A stretch of DNA of 64,000 bases from Tubiluchus corallicola (taxonomy: Eukaryota > Priapulida > Priapulimorpha > Priapulimorphida > Tubiluchidae): positions 186,001 through 250,000 of the forward strand of contig JAQGDQ010000132.1 in the NCBI GenBank assembly GCA_030141605.1, written 5' to 3'. Made by a program: the position numbers and the translations under genes. The notes under the pieces were generated by a model. The model worked only from the letters and a program-made list of their open reading frames with translations. It did no database searches and was not told the DNA's origin. Positions 25,301 through 35,608 of this stretch are shown in pieces; positions within the stretch are counted from its first letter, which is position 1; each line of letters begins with the position of its first letter.

Positions 25301-28300
25301 TAAATCGAGACTGCTGTCCGCCATCTCAGGAATCAGAAAGTGCTGTCCGCTCTGGTGGTCAGGTTTACGGCCACAGACATAATGAGTTAAGCGATCAGTT
25401 ACTTCATATTGGCATTCCACTAAACGGTCAGCTAAATCAGGATGGCCACCCAATCTAAAATGAATAAGTATCAAAAATAATACAGCTTTCACTTCAGTTA
25501 AAAAAATCATAGAAATATTGATTATTTCCATTACTGGATGAACAATAACAGAAATATAACAATAATGAGAGAAGAACTAATTTACAGCTTGATTTTGCCC
25601 TTCAAAAAAACAGAGACACTTTTAGTTTTTTGCTAGTATATAAAAAGAGAAATCGAGTGTCAATGTGTCATTTCTGAAGAAAGCCTGGAACTTGATTTCA
25701 TGTGTTTTACTTGTCAGATGACTCCAGCAAAATTCAGTTCGTAGTTACAGCAGCACTTGTGTTTGGTTATCACTTGTCAGCATTGTTTACAAATTCAGCA
25801 TCACAAGAACAAAGCGGTATTCAAGGAAACTGTTGCTAGCACAGTTGTTTAACCTGCAATTTTCTGAAGTTTCACGAGTAAAACAGAACTAAACGTTTTG
25901 GGGGAAAATGCAACTTTGAGGTCCAATTTCATTAGGAAGGAACCAATGAAATTAAGTAAAATTAATGTGAAATTTTAAGTTACGGTTAGCTCTTTTAACG
26001 AAAGAGAACTCGTTTTTACATCAGATGTGACCTTCAAGTTACTATATCGATCCTCAATAAACAACACACCTAGCATACTCCATTGGTGTTTTATCGTGTG
26101 CATCAAATGCACCAGGATCTCCTCCATACACAATCAGCAGCTCCACCTGTGCAGGCTGACCAGCTTTAGCTGCAATGTGCAGGGGAGTGGTCCGACCTTT
26201 CTCCACATGGCAGAAGTTTGGATCTGCACCAAGAGCCAGTAATCGCAAGCTCGTCTCCAAGTTACTGGTTCGAACGCTGGCATGTAATTGCTGTAACAGA
26301 ATACATCGTAAAGAAATAACAGATAATAATGCAGAAAGCCATTCCTGCTTCAAAAATTTCTTCCTCCACGAGACTAATCTGTTTCTGTATCAACTAACAA
26401 ATAGCATTTTTTAACTCAAATAGAATCAACTATTGCAAGTAACACTTAATCAGTGTAATAAAAATAAACAGACTTTGTAGGAAAAGACACTGAATCATTA
26501 ATGTATGATGTATCTCTGGAGCTACTGAATGCTGTGTATTTGTATTGATACCATTTTTGGTCATTGATTAGTTAAACAAATGAGGTTAAAACACTGTGTT
26601 TCAAGGAGCACTGCACTGGTAATATAGTGTCAAGCAGAAAAGCCACACTGTCTGCAAAAATTTCTGAAATAAATCCACAATCAATCTGAATCAATTAAAA
26701 CGTCACCAATTCTATGTATAACACTTCAAAAAATTGACTGTAAAAATTTATTATTTTCAGCAAAAAACAAAATGACACAACAATAATTTAAAAAGGAACA
26801 CAGCAAGAATCAATAGAGCCAGAAAGCTGGCAAATGTGTAGAACTTTTATGTTCCCGAGCAATGAGACTTTTGTTTCAATAAATTTGTTTTCTTCATTCT
26901 ACGCTATCACATTTTACTCAGTCTCCTTAAAAATAAATATATTTTGCTATATTTGTCAAGCCAAATTAACTTTGCTGCTCTGGTTTGCACAAAAGCTCAT
27001 TACCTGGTTAAGATCGTCCAAGGTAAGCCCTGCATCATCATCTTTTAATCGCCGCACAAATGCTAACATCTGGTACTTTGCTCGAATAAAATCAGCTTTA
27101 ATAGGGCTGAAACAAATCCAGAAAACATAAAAAATACTATCACTTAAACACATGACAACAATACGAAATTAAAAAGTCTGAAAAAATTTGCTTCTTCACT
27201 GGGACTTGCACCCAAGACCTAGTTTCTCCAGGCAGTGAGTAACCATTACACAGAGTCAACTTGCAGTCAGTTAACAGTGGGCAATTAACTGCTATCAAAA
27301 TATACTTTTCAAAATTTATAAATGATATTTAATGCATATATAGCCCTGTTATATGGGTACATGACATTTGGGCATGGCCATTTGGGCACAGGACATTTAG
27401 GCACGGACATTTGGGGCAGGAGACATTTGGTCATGGGACATTTGGGCACAGGAACACTTGGGCACAAGACACCAACAAAATTTGATATTGTACTTAACAT
27501 TTTTTATTTTTCTTTATTAAATTTTTAACGATTCCCTATGTTCCACCCCCAGACTTTATTGAACTGTCATAATGTTTAATATTGTTATATAACACTGTCA
27601 TAATACCACGTAACAAAATTAAAACCAGTTAATTGCCTTTCTGCATTTTCTCAAACTTCAGTATTAGTGTATGTGTAGTATTTAAAATGAACAAAGCATG
27701 TCAGTGACATGAACAGTGAGATTTAGTTGTTCATTATTAGCAATGCTTATTCCAAGTGAGCAGACGATAACCTAACGTTAACGTGTAACTATTCATCAAG
27801 TGCTTGGTATGCTGTAAGATAAGTTGTTTATACAAGCTGCCTATTCGAACGAAAGCAGATCAATTAATGAGAAAACATACTTAATACATAATTATGACTT
27901 TCAACATTAAGGTTCTTCATGGCATCTCTTGTGAAATGCATGATTTCCATCTGCATTCAGCAGCAGAGTTTTTATGAACGGTGAATGTTTTAGTTATTTC
28001 TAGTGCCAATTACACGATCGTATTCACGAAAGTAATTATTTATTTGCTTACAGAAACTTTATGAAAATTCTAAAAATCAGCATGTAACTAAGCAATCAAA
28101 GAGGATACACCCAATAAGCCAACCATATACATCGTGTTTTGCAGTGCAACACACAAATTATTTCCTTGTTCAAGTCAGTGTGCCTTGATTCTGGTGTACA
28201 AATGTCTCGCGCCCAAGCATTTCGCACCCAAATGACCTGTCCCGTGTTATACATACATACATCAAAAGTGCTGTTCTATTAAAAGCAATGACACTACTAA

Positions 28301-31300
28301 ATAGAAAACTATTAACATAGGCACTTTCATGTGCGCATGCTGTACAAAACCTGAATAACTTTTTATAGAAATGTAATGTCGATGTCCCATGTCAAACATC
28401 AAACTAAAAATGCATCAGTTTTAGTTCACATTGATTTTAGTAATTATCAGAACGTAACTCCAACCATACAGCTATTAGTAAGCACAGTGTGGTATATAAC
28501 ATACAGTAATACTGGCAACAAGACAAAGCATTCTAAACTGGCACACGAGTAAATTATTTAATGTTGAGGCTAAAACTAAATGTGATATAAAACAAGAGCC
28601 AAAACCATTTTCAGAAATATTTTGCTTAACGGTGTCGTTGCTCTTACAAAAATCCGAGAAAGCCTTTCGTTAATCACATGCTAAATATTAGATAACGCGA
28701 AAAAGGGATAAGGAGAAATCAAAGCCCTAATGCCATATAAACTTTTGACATATGAAATGAAAATTATAGTTCAAGTAAGAAAAAAGCTTTGGCATGTTCT
28801 GTACTGATCCTGCAGCACAGTAAAATCAACTTATAAAGTTGATGTGGCAAAATGTTGTATAAATTATCCATCTAAACTGTATCTGACCAACTGCATTTTT
28901 TTCAAATGAATTCAACACAAAATCAAGGTTTTAGTACCCTAACTTATTGTCATTGATGCCAAAAAATTTGGGCATTTCCTTGTGACTATATAGGTAACAA
29001 GAAAGTACACAATACACACATAACTACAGTACACAATGCAAAATCAAAAGGTTTTGTTCATTGAATATTTTTGCACTTTGAGTAGTCCTTTTGCTCAAAA
29101 TTTTGAAATTTGTTTTACTGTCGCTGCACAGTATTTAAGGCAATGGGTTAACTTTTACGCGCTGATATGCATCTACTACGTGCTAGAGTTTATACAGCAC
29201 AATGGCTGCTGTCTCCTTTGTTTACTAGAAAAATTTATAAAAATCATTTATACTATAAATATTTAACAACTTTCGATATTGAAGTTACAAGATGCAATTA
29301 TCAAATTACCATGTGCTTTTTACATTTCCTATGTAGCCTGTATCGAAGTTCAACTTTTTAAATATTTTTCAACAATTTCGTTGAACACTCGTTACACAAA
29401 ACAATTAAACTCTAAACAAAAATAAAAAAATAATAAGTAAAATTTAGAACACTAACCATAAAAGAAATTATATTGTTTTCCAAGCTGAAGGAGAACAAAA
29501 ATTTGAATGGAAATGGGATTCATATTTAGCTTTAAGTAATCAAGAACCAAGAACTTGTGAATGCAAGTACTAAACATTGCACTTACTGCACTGGGTCTTT
29601 GGGTGTGGGTTTGCGGCGACCTGACTTGCCAGCTCCTGGATCCAAAAGATTGTGTTCCCAGACCGAGTTGGCACCATTGTTTACCAATGTATGAACCATC
29701 TAAGAAACAAAATGAAAGACACATGATGTTCATTTGCAAAATAAAATCAACATCACCTGCATAAACACTTAAATTACTTGTGATAATAACACACTAAACT
29801 TTTATTTTCTTACTAAATGCACTAAATTTACATTTAAAATATCAAAAAGCTCTCCTGAGAATTGTAATTTTGACATAATAGGAAATTTTGAATGCCCTTG
29901 TAGTCCCAAAATAACAGGTATTAAATTCAGGCCTTAATAAGATTCAAAATAATACAAAAATAAATGATCAAGTATACACTGCTAATTAAGAACACATTTC
30001 ACAACAAATTAACATTTAAAAAACCTAAAATAAAGTAGCAAATTACAAGCCTGGAATTCATACAATATTAAACTAAACAGTACACAAATAAAATTTGCGC
30101 AAACAGCTGGTCAAATATATCAGGAATTTTCTTACTGCTAATAGTGTTGGACTCCAGTATCCTTTCTTTAATGACTTCACCATGGAAATATGACGACCCA
30201 GGCTTCGATGTATGCTGCAGCATTCATCACAAATCAACACCCCACGGTTTATTGAAGCCCAACACGGGTCTGAAAAACAAGCAAACATGTAATCTAATGG
30301 GAGACTGAATGTGGGTGGTAAAAGAAAATCTACAATTACTGATATGAAACCTACAGGCACACAATAATAAGCAATTATATTAAGTACGAAAAACAAGCTA
30401 AACATGATGATTAGCTTAAATTTATTTATTTTCACTACTTAATCATAAATCTCTGAGACACAGTAAAATACTAATTAAAATCAAGATCAGTTCTATAAAA
30501 GCCCAAAACAAATAAAAAAATGCATATATGCTTTTCAAGAGCATCATCAGTTGCTGGAACTGTTATTGAGAAGGGTAGTTGACTCGATAACCAACGGTTT
30601 TTCACCACCCTTTCTCCTATGTCCTTCTGTATATCATGTACATACTACTGTGTATTCAATGTAAGCTAAAGGAGACAAATAAAATAATATCTATCTATCA
30701 TTAAACTGCTGTTAAGATCTGAAAACATGCATTATCAAAATTCCAGGGGATTAGCCACCTTAACTTTTCCAGACTGCAAAAACCCAAAAACATTCGCTTG
30801 TTTAGTATTGAGAAAGTATTGATGGCGGGTGATCTTGAAATCCAGGAAACAAGGACACATAGAAGGGCGCTGAACAGCTTGATCCACATGGCAAGTAAAG
30901 CCGAGTTGGGAAAAAGCAAATATTCTTTACCGCAACTATTTCTGATCTGTTGATTTAGTATAGAGTTGCAGATCACGATGGGAGAAATTTTGCTGACAGG
31001 AATTCATAGGAAACACCCCAACCAATAGTTCCAACTGTTCCAGAGTCCTATACTAATTGAGAGCACATTAATTGTCTAAGAAAGTCATTACCAACAAACC
31101 AACATGCCACAAACAGTTGCTTATCTTAAAAAAGCAGAGGCCGCTAAAAGCACACTATAAACAATCTCTACCTAAAGATAATACATACGGATTTAGAACA
31201 GCCTGCTAAAAATCCAAACAAGCTAATGAAGATTAGAGTTTATGAATGAAGATAAATAGCTGTCACATGGAATAATGACATATATATTGCGTATTTGACC

Positions 31301-33895
31301 TTTGAATGACTCTTTGATTGCAGCTTAATTGAAAGATGGTGTGAATTAAATCCTCACAAGCATTTCTTGACCATTTACTTAATAAACATATAGTTCAGAA
31401 CGTTTGTTTTTGGCCCATTGTCAAAAATTTTTGTGCACAACAGATCTCTACACATATCCACAGAACAAAATCCCATCATGAAATATACCAAACATTGTTG
31501 TCCTAGCTACAAAAAAGTCTGTCAATAGGTACAGAGTAAGACATTTGAGGAATGCATTATGGACAAAAGGTTGAAGGCCACAAACCTGCAGTCAATGTAG
31601 AACAACAATGCCTCCATAAATATAAATATATATAAGTATCATGTTTAGTTTTGCATCTTAAAGATATAATTCAAACTGTGTGCAATGCAATGACTCTCAG
31701 GGACGACAAAGAGTACCACCTAATACACATACACTTAACAACGTAAAAATTTCAGTACATAGGTAAATATTATTAAAGTCATAGCTCTTGTACAAAATGT
31801 TTTAACAATGTACATCACAGAACATAGCAATGAATAGTGTAATTAGTAAGCAGAGCTGTGGATAAAAAATCAAATCAATCAAATCAGAGAAAATAAGCCT
31901 ACTACAGTATACATATGTAATCTGTAAACACAAGCAATATTTGTTTTGAAATCTTACAATCATAATTGCAGAAAAACGCCATTTCAATATTTTACCATAG
32001 TTCCTTTCTAAAATAATTATTCATAGTTTTTGCTATGATTCATTAATGGTACAGTCAACTAGCAGTGGCGTCGTGCTATAGGGGCCCGCCCCCCCCAATT
32101 TTTTAGAAAATGTCAAAATGGCAAACGGTGAGCAAATTTATTTCCGACTTTTTGACACACAATAGCAGGCCAGCGCTCCCATAAATGCGAACAGTATGAG
32201 CGTTTCGGTACAGTAGCCCAATAATATTTTTTATCATTAAAGTTTGTCGCCGAGTTAAATTATTCTGCCTGTTAATACGTACCTGACCAGATGGTTTACC
32301 TGAAAGTCAGGATGTAGTTAATTTGTTTGCATGTAATCTATTCAGGAGGCAGGCAAGAACAGTTAACAAAGCAGCTCGTTGAGTAGCATTAGGGTCTTTG
32401 CACAAAAGACTGTTAGTTAACAAAACGCCTCAGTTAGCACTCGAGCTTCGTTCAGCAGTGTGTTATAATAGTGAACAAGTGAAATAATAGAGCAAAAACA
32501 ATGCAAACATAGAAGTCATGTTGAGCTAGCCTAGTACCAGAGAGTCAGTTTGTCCAGCTAGCCTAGTACCAAAGAGTCGGTTTGGGAGATACAAATTGAT
32601 GAGCCACCTCCTGATTGGACATTACCGACTCTTTGCTACTCCTTAGCGACTCTTTCCCACGAGTTTGCTGGATAAAAGGGCATGATTTTGAGCACATTTC
32701 ATCATTTTTGTCCTACTAGGTCTTTTCGCCGAATCTTTGGATTCCTGACAGCTAATAAATACTTAATTAAATTTTAATTTAATTTTAATTAAGTTTCCGT
32801 TGCTATAGCTTTAAGTTAAATGCCAGTTAGGAATAAATAAATTGTTTTTCTTGCACGCAAAATACTTGTGTGGGAATTCAAGATTATACGTTTTTTAAAC
32901 AGTTAAGTTCCGCCATTATATACAGTCGGGGCCCCCCAATTTTTTTTTGGTGCACGACGCCCCTGTCAACTAGAAAAGTGGTAACTATAGTTTTAGAAAA
33001 AAATATAAACAAAACACATATAAATATAAAAAGTTTATTAGCTGTTGTTTAATAAATGGAGTTAATTAAAAATTACGAATAATACCAACTCCAGCGTTTC
33101 ACACCAGACTCAGAAGTTTCACACCAGAAGCATTTATTGGTAGAGCATTAACCAGCTCTGTTGGCAGATTATTCTAATTGCTAATAATCATGTTTTTGTA
33201 CTTGGTAATATTAACTAATCGTTTTAACAATTTACAGTTTTTCCTGTTGTATCCTAACTGTTTAACAGGTGGCAGTAAGTTATCTTTCCTGGACTGTTTG
33301 ATTCTGTGTAGCAAACAATGTGTCTGCAGTAGATCTGTTCTTTTCCTTCTAACTTTTAAGGATTGGCTATTGAATGATGATTCCATATCCTTTTAATAGC
33401 CCTCTGGCTGATTTGGTGGCCTTTCACTGAATATCTTTGATAGCCTTGCAATAACATAATGTGAACTCTATACCATTGATACATATTCCAAGTGAGATCT
33501 AACTAAAAATATATAATTTCCTAAACATGTTGCTATCCATGAGTTTTAAAAAGCTCGTGTATCCTAATGTTTGTTCTGTTCCCCCATCTTTGAGCACTTC
33601 TTTTGTTATCAGTGCACTTGATGATATGCATAGGCTTTGCAGACCAGCTAGGTGAGAACTTGAAAAAACTTTCCTGCGCAGCCTAATGCCAGTAATGGTT
33701 TACCTACATAATCATGGATAGACAAACGTGACAGTAAAAACGTGCTCGTGTAGCTTGTGAGATTAGCATAATCTTAGAAATAATACCATTAACATCACCA
33801 AGCATTATAATTATTAATGAAGTAAACTAGGCTTTACCAGAAGCAGTACAATCAGCACAAATATCACTCGGATTTCGTATCTTTCCTCTAGCCAT
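13380..33895 (-). CDS. GIT1: GIT family ArfGAP and scaffold protein, complete, 16 exons, 743 aa
   Basis: GIT proteins inactivate Arf6 and scaffold PIX, PAK and paxillin at focal adhesions and synapses. Exons on minus: 33895-33838, 30269-30136, 29699-29587, 27106-27004, 26290-26070, 25454-25262, 23901-23804, 23049-22853, 21956-21760, 20766-20710, 20126-19977, 19855-19634, 16601-16540, 16027-15869, 15152-15089, 13583-13380. Their sum is 2232 nt with matching phases. Domains: ArfGAP zinc finger C13-x2-C16-x16-C33-x2-C36 with Arg finger in SIHRSLGRHIS (R41); NGANSVWEH; ankyrin repeats about 137-235 (TTPLHIAAKAGQPAQVELL); two Spa2-homology regions (SLDLSELAKAAKKKLQ and QKLARFNAREFATLIIDIL); YDSVASDDDS, matching a conserved GIT tyrosine site; coiled coil about 457-525; C-terminal FAT-homology helices (FVPCSEKI, LHTECRK, VIQCAYDIAKSAK). 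Length matches vertebrate GIT1/GIT2. It probably represents the single pre-duplication gene. Confidence 0.95.
14862..14926. repeat. Imperfect inverted repeat (hairpin) in GIT intron 15
   Basis: Arms of about 23 bases, around AATTGTTTCGACTACAACAG and TGACTGTAACAGTTGAAACG, pair with a few mismatches around a short loop. Its origin is unknown; it could be a remnant of an inverted-repeat element. Confidence 0.4.
15515..15585. repeat. Hairpin-forming inverted repeat in GIT intron 14
   Basis: The arms ACTAGCATG...GGCCAGCAG and CTGCTGGCCCATGCTAGT pair over two 9-bp blocks, interrupted by a 4-base bulge (CCAG) on one side, with a loop of about 30 bases that itself has GGG/CCC pairing. It could fold into a 71-nt stem-loop on either strand. 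Confidence 0.5.
17269..18065. mobile_element. hAT-like non-autonomous DNA transposon (797 bp)
   Basis: The left end starts CAGGACCGGCTCT, and the reverse complement of the right end reads CAGGGCCGGCTGT. Both then run into TAGGCA-like and CCTAAGG-like sequence. The flanking octamers are GCCAGTCG and GACAGTCC (6 of 8 identical), fitting a decayed 8-bp target duplication. CAGGG-type ends with 8-bp duplications are typical of hAT. No transposase ORF is present. It lies in GIT intron 12. Confidence 0.7.
18442..18859. mobile_element. hAT-like miniature element (418 bp)
   Basis: The left end is CAGGGGCATAGCCAGGC, and the reverse complement of the right end begins TAGTGGCTTAGCTAACAG. The subterminal GGAGCAGC and GGGAGCACC also match. 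The flanks ATAGTGCA and ATATGCAC are only partly alike, so the target duplication is imperfect. It has no coding capacity and lies in the same GIT intron as the element at 17269-18065. Confidence 0.6.
22046..22058 (+). repeat. Poly-C run
   Basis: A run of about a dozen C just beyond the 5' side of GIT exon 9 (in intron 8). It is unusual in such AT-rich DNA; simple slippage is the likely cause. Confidence 0.6.
23963..24520. mobile_element. Inverted-repeat miniature element with TTTAAAGGGAAACC-type ends (558 bp)
   Basis: The left end reads CTTTAAAGGAAACCTGGAC, and the right end reads GTCCGGTTTCCCTTTAAAG, its near-perfect inverse. There is no coding capacity. Internal sequence around GCCGTTAATTAACTTTCTAA resembles the interiors of the copies at 35840-36390 and 58010-58595. 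The superfamily is not recognised from the ends. It lies in GIT intron 6. Confidence 0.7.
24378..24903 (+). repeat. Direct tandem duplication, two copies of a 263-bp unit
   Basis: 24378-24640 and 24641-24903 are almost identical, with only a handful of substitutions. The unit contains the last ~143 bp of the miniature element ending at 24520 plus about 120 bp of its flank, so the duplication came after insertion. The high identity suggests it is recent. Confidence 0.9.
27190..27262 (-). repeat. tRNA-derived SINE head (relic)
   Basis: On minus, TGTAATGGTTACTCACTGCC resembles a pol III A box and the GGTCTTGGGTGCAAGTCCC region resembles a T arm/B box; TTGGG pairs with CCCAG around a 7-base loop. 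No acceptor stem forms, so this is not a working tRNA gene. It lies in GIT intron 3. Confidence 0.55.
27354..28244. mobile_element. Inverted-repeat element with tandem-repeat termini (891 bp)
   Basis: The left end GGGTACATGACATTTGGGC and the inverse of the right end, GGGACAGGTCATTTGGGTGC, are related. TGTTATA flanks both sides (27347-27353 and 28245-28251), a likely 7-bp or, with one mismatch, 8-bp target duplication. Inward of the left end is a run of about eight 12-16 base units like GGACATTTGGGCACA (27360-27470); a shorter inverted version lies at the right end. There is no transposase ORF. The family is not recognised. Confidence 0.65.
30540..30700 (+). repeat. Possible LINE 3' tail
   Basis: A stretch ending in GGAGACAAATAAAATAATA followed by ATCT repeats resembles the 3' end of a non-LTR element with a short tandem tail. 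No coding sequence is recognisable. It lies in GIT intron 1. Confidence 0.3.
32063..32965. mobile_element. hAT-type non-autonomous transposon with perfect 8-bp target duplication (903 bp)
   Basis: TCAACTAG flanks both sides (32055-32062 and 32966-32973). The ends are CAGTGGCGTCGTGC and, inverted, CAGGGGCGTCGTGC (13 of 14 identical), followed by GGGGCCC/C-run sequence on both sides. The ends and the 8-bp duplication are diagnostic of hAT. There is no transposase. An internal 32-base unit (GCTAGCCTAGTACC...) is repeated at 32525 and 32557. It lies in GIT intron 1. Confidence 0.9.
33100..33400 (-). mobile_element. LINE ORF2 C-terminal relic
   Basis: The minus-strand translation gives SLKVRRKRTDLLQTHCLLHRI, then LLPPVKQLGYN, then NNLPTELVNAL. 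This order (L..RR.R.DL..., then NNLP...VNA) is that of the carboxy end of non-LTR reverse transcriptase polyproteins of the CR1/RTE-like kind. Stops interrupt it. It lies in GIT intron 1. Confidence 0.55.
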
Positions 33896-35608
33896 AATTC
33901 AAACAACAATAAATATTTATTTCTATTTATAAATTTAGTTGTTTTACAACAAAACTTGCATCACTTTCTTCCAATATGAAATGAACGATTGAACCATCAA
34001 GGCATCAACAGTCAACACTCGACACTACACTCTACAAGCCATCGTCCAGGCTCACCTAGTCAAAAACTGCTAAATTTTGCTCCGATTCGCCAGCAGTATT
34101 ACAAATATTTTTCACGTAATTTAAAAGCGTTGTGCTTATACATTTAGATTAAGTTTGACCACTTGTTCTTTGTTAATTGTGAACTTAAACGTATGCCGAA
34201 GCAGCTAATGCCGTGTAAAGTGATTGCAATAAGAGGATAAATTGATCATGTGAATCAAGTACTATCAGTCTATCGCCTATGTATCGATGCATGCTTAAAG
34301 CCGGGTAAGTGTAATTGTTTAAATTTGTTAATATTAAGGGTACATTTGCATTGCGTTTTTCAATTTTATTGCATAATAATGTTGTGGTAGATGGAATTAC
34401 AATTCGTTTATTTAATTCACCCGTTTATAAAACTATTGGTGCAATCTTATATAATTATAGTAGCATTATAATTAACATTCCATTGCTATGTATAGGTGAA
34501 GGGGTGGCGAAAGGCATGATAAGTCATTGAGTCAGCTTCCCCAAAATTTACTACAGTGTTGACTATTATTATGAAGAAAGAAAAATTTGCAAATGGTTCT
34601 CTTTACCCACAATATATAATGTTTACATAAAATATTATAAAAAGTATGTGCCTATTTATTAATGTCACTAACTTTGAGTGGGTACTTTGAATTATACATC
34701 ATGTATCTATTACTAGTATTAGTATTAGGTATTGATGCTGCACTTGCATTATATAAATTTATATAATCATGTACATATATAATTATTTGTATAAGAATAT
34801 ACATATCATATACAAGTACACACATACAAACATTATACACATCGCATGACTATGGATATTTACAGTATTTACTCGAGCAGCAGTCCTACACGTCAAGGAA
34901 ATGAGAATTATTACTATAAGTGCAAATTAATGGAGCAGTAGATACTCAATATGCTAAGCGAATTATGAATTTATTTCCTTTCATAAACTCCTTTTGGGTA
35001 TCAAAGTATTCACAGTAGAAAACTTGTGATTAAATGCAAAAGCAAACCACCTACAAGGTCAGCAGTTAAAGAATTTGCACAACAGTGCTGCCATCTAGCA
35101 GTGAAAATAATTCAGTAAATACAATAATAATATAAACATACCGATTTAGAATGAAACTCATAAGTCGTCCCTTTCCTTTGAATATCTATCTGGTTGTAAT
35201 CCCTTTTGTTTTCTATGTCCGATTTTTGTTCATTATAAGCCCTGCTTTCTGAATGGCTGTACCCTTCTAGAATTATATATGAAATCCTAATTATCTAACT
35301 AACTTAGTTACAAAGTTATTATTATTTAAACTATTAGTTTCCTCATTATTATGTCTTTACAATATATGAGTGTATTATGTAACATTGGTGTTTATTTTAT
35401 TATTATTATACTGTGTGAAATATGAAAGCAAAACTAGGCATAAACTGATCATCCCAGTAATGTGACTTCTCCAGTAACTTAACGGCCACTGAGTACATTG
35501 AGTAGAAGTGAATGTAAAGTTTAAAGCTTTTAAGTTGCCTTATTTGTGTTCTTATAGCAGGGAATTTGCTACTAGGAATAGAGAACAGCATATCCACTCA
35601 GCGTGACT
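33896..35608. promoter_or_regulatory. Divergent intergenic region between GIT and RHNO1
   Basis: These 1.7 kb between the start codons of GIT (minus) and RHNO1 (plus) must hold both promoters and 5'-UTRs. The AT-rich low-complexity part around 34700-34830 has TATA/TACA-type simple sequence. No motif can be assigned and no gene is seen. Confidence 0.4.

Noticed and set aside
27190-27262. Functional tRNA gene on minus
   Set aside because: A T arm forms, but no acceptor stem closes and the anticodon arm is poor; a SINE head fits better.
27360-27470. CRISPR-like array
   Set aside because: The units are 12-16 bases without spacers, and the context is an animal intron; it is a minisatellite.
27309-27500. 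Minus-strand ORF with repeated PKCP units
   Set aside because: It is the translation of the minisatellite end of the element at 27354-28244.
35406-35597. Minus-strand ORF just upstream of RHNO1
   Set aside because: It lies in the divergent promoter region, is short and matches nothing.
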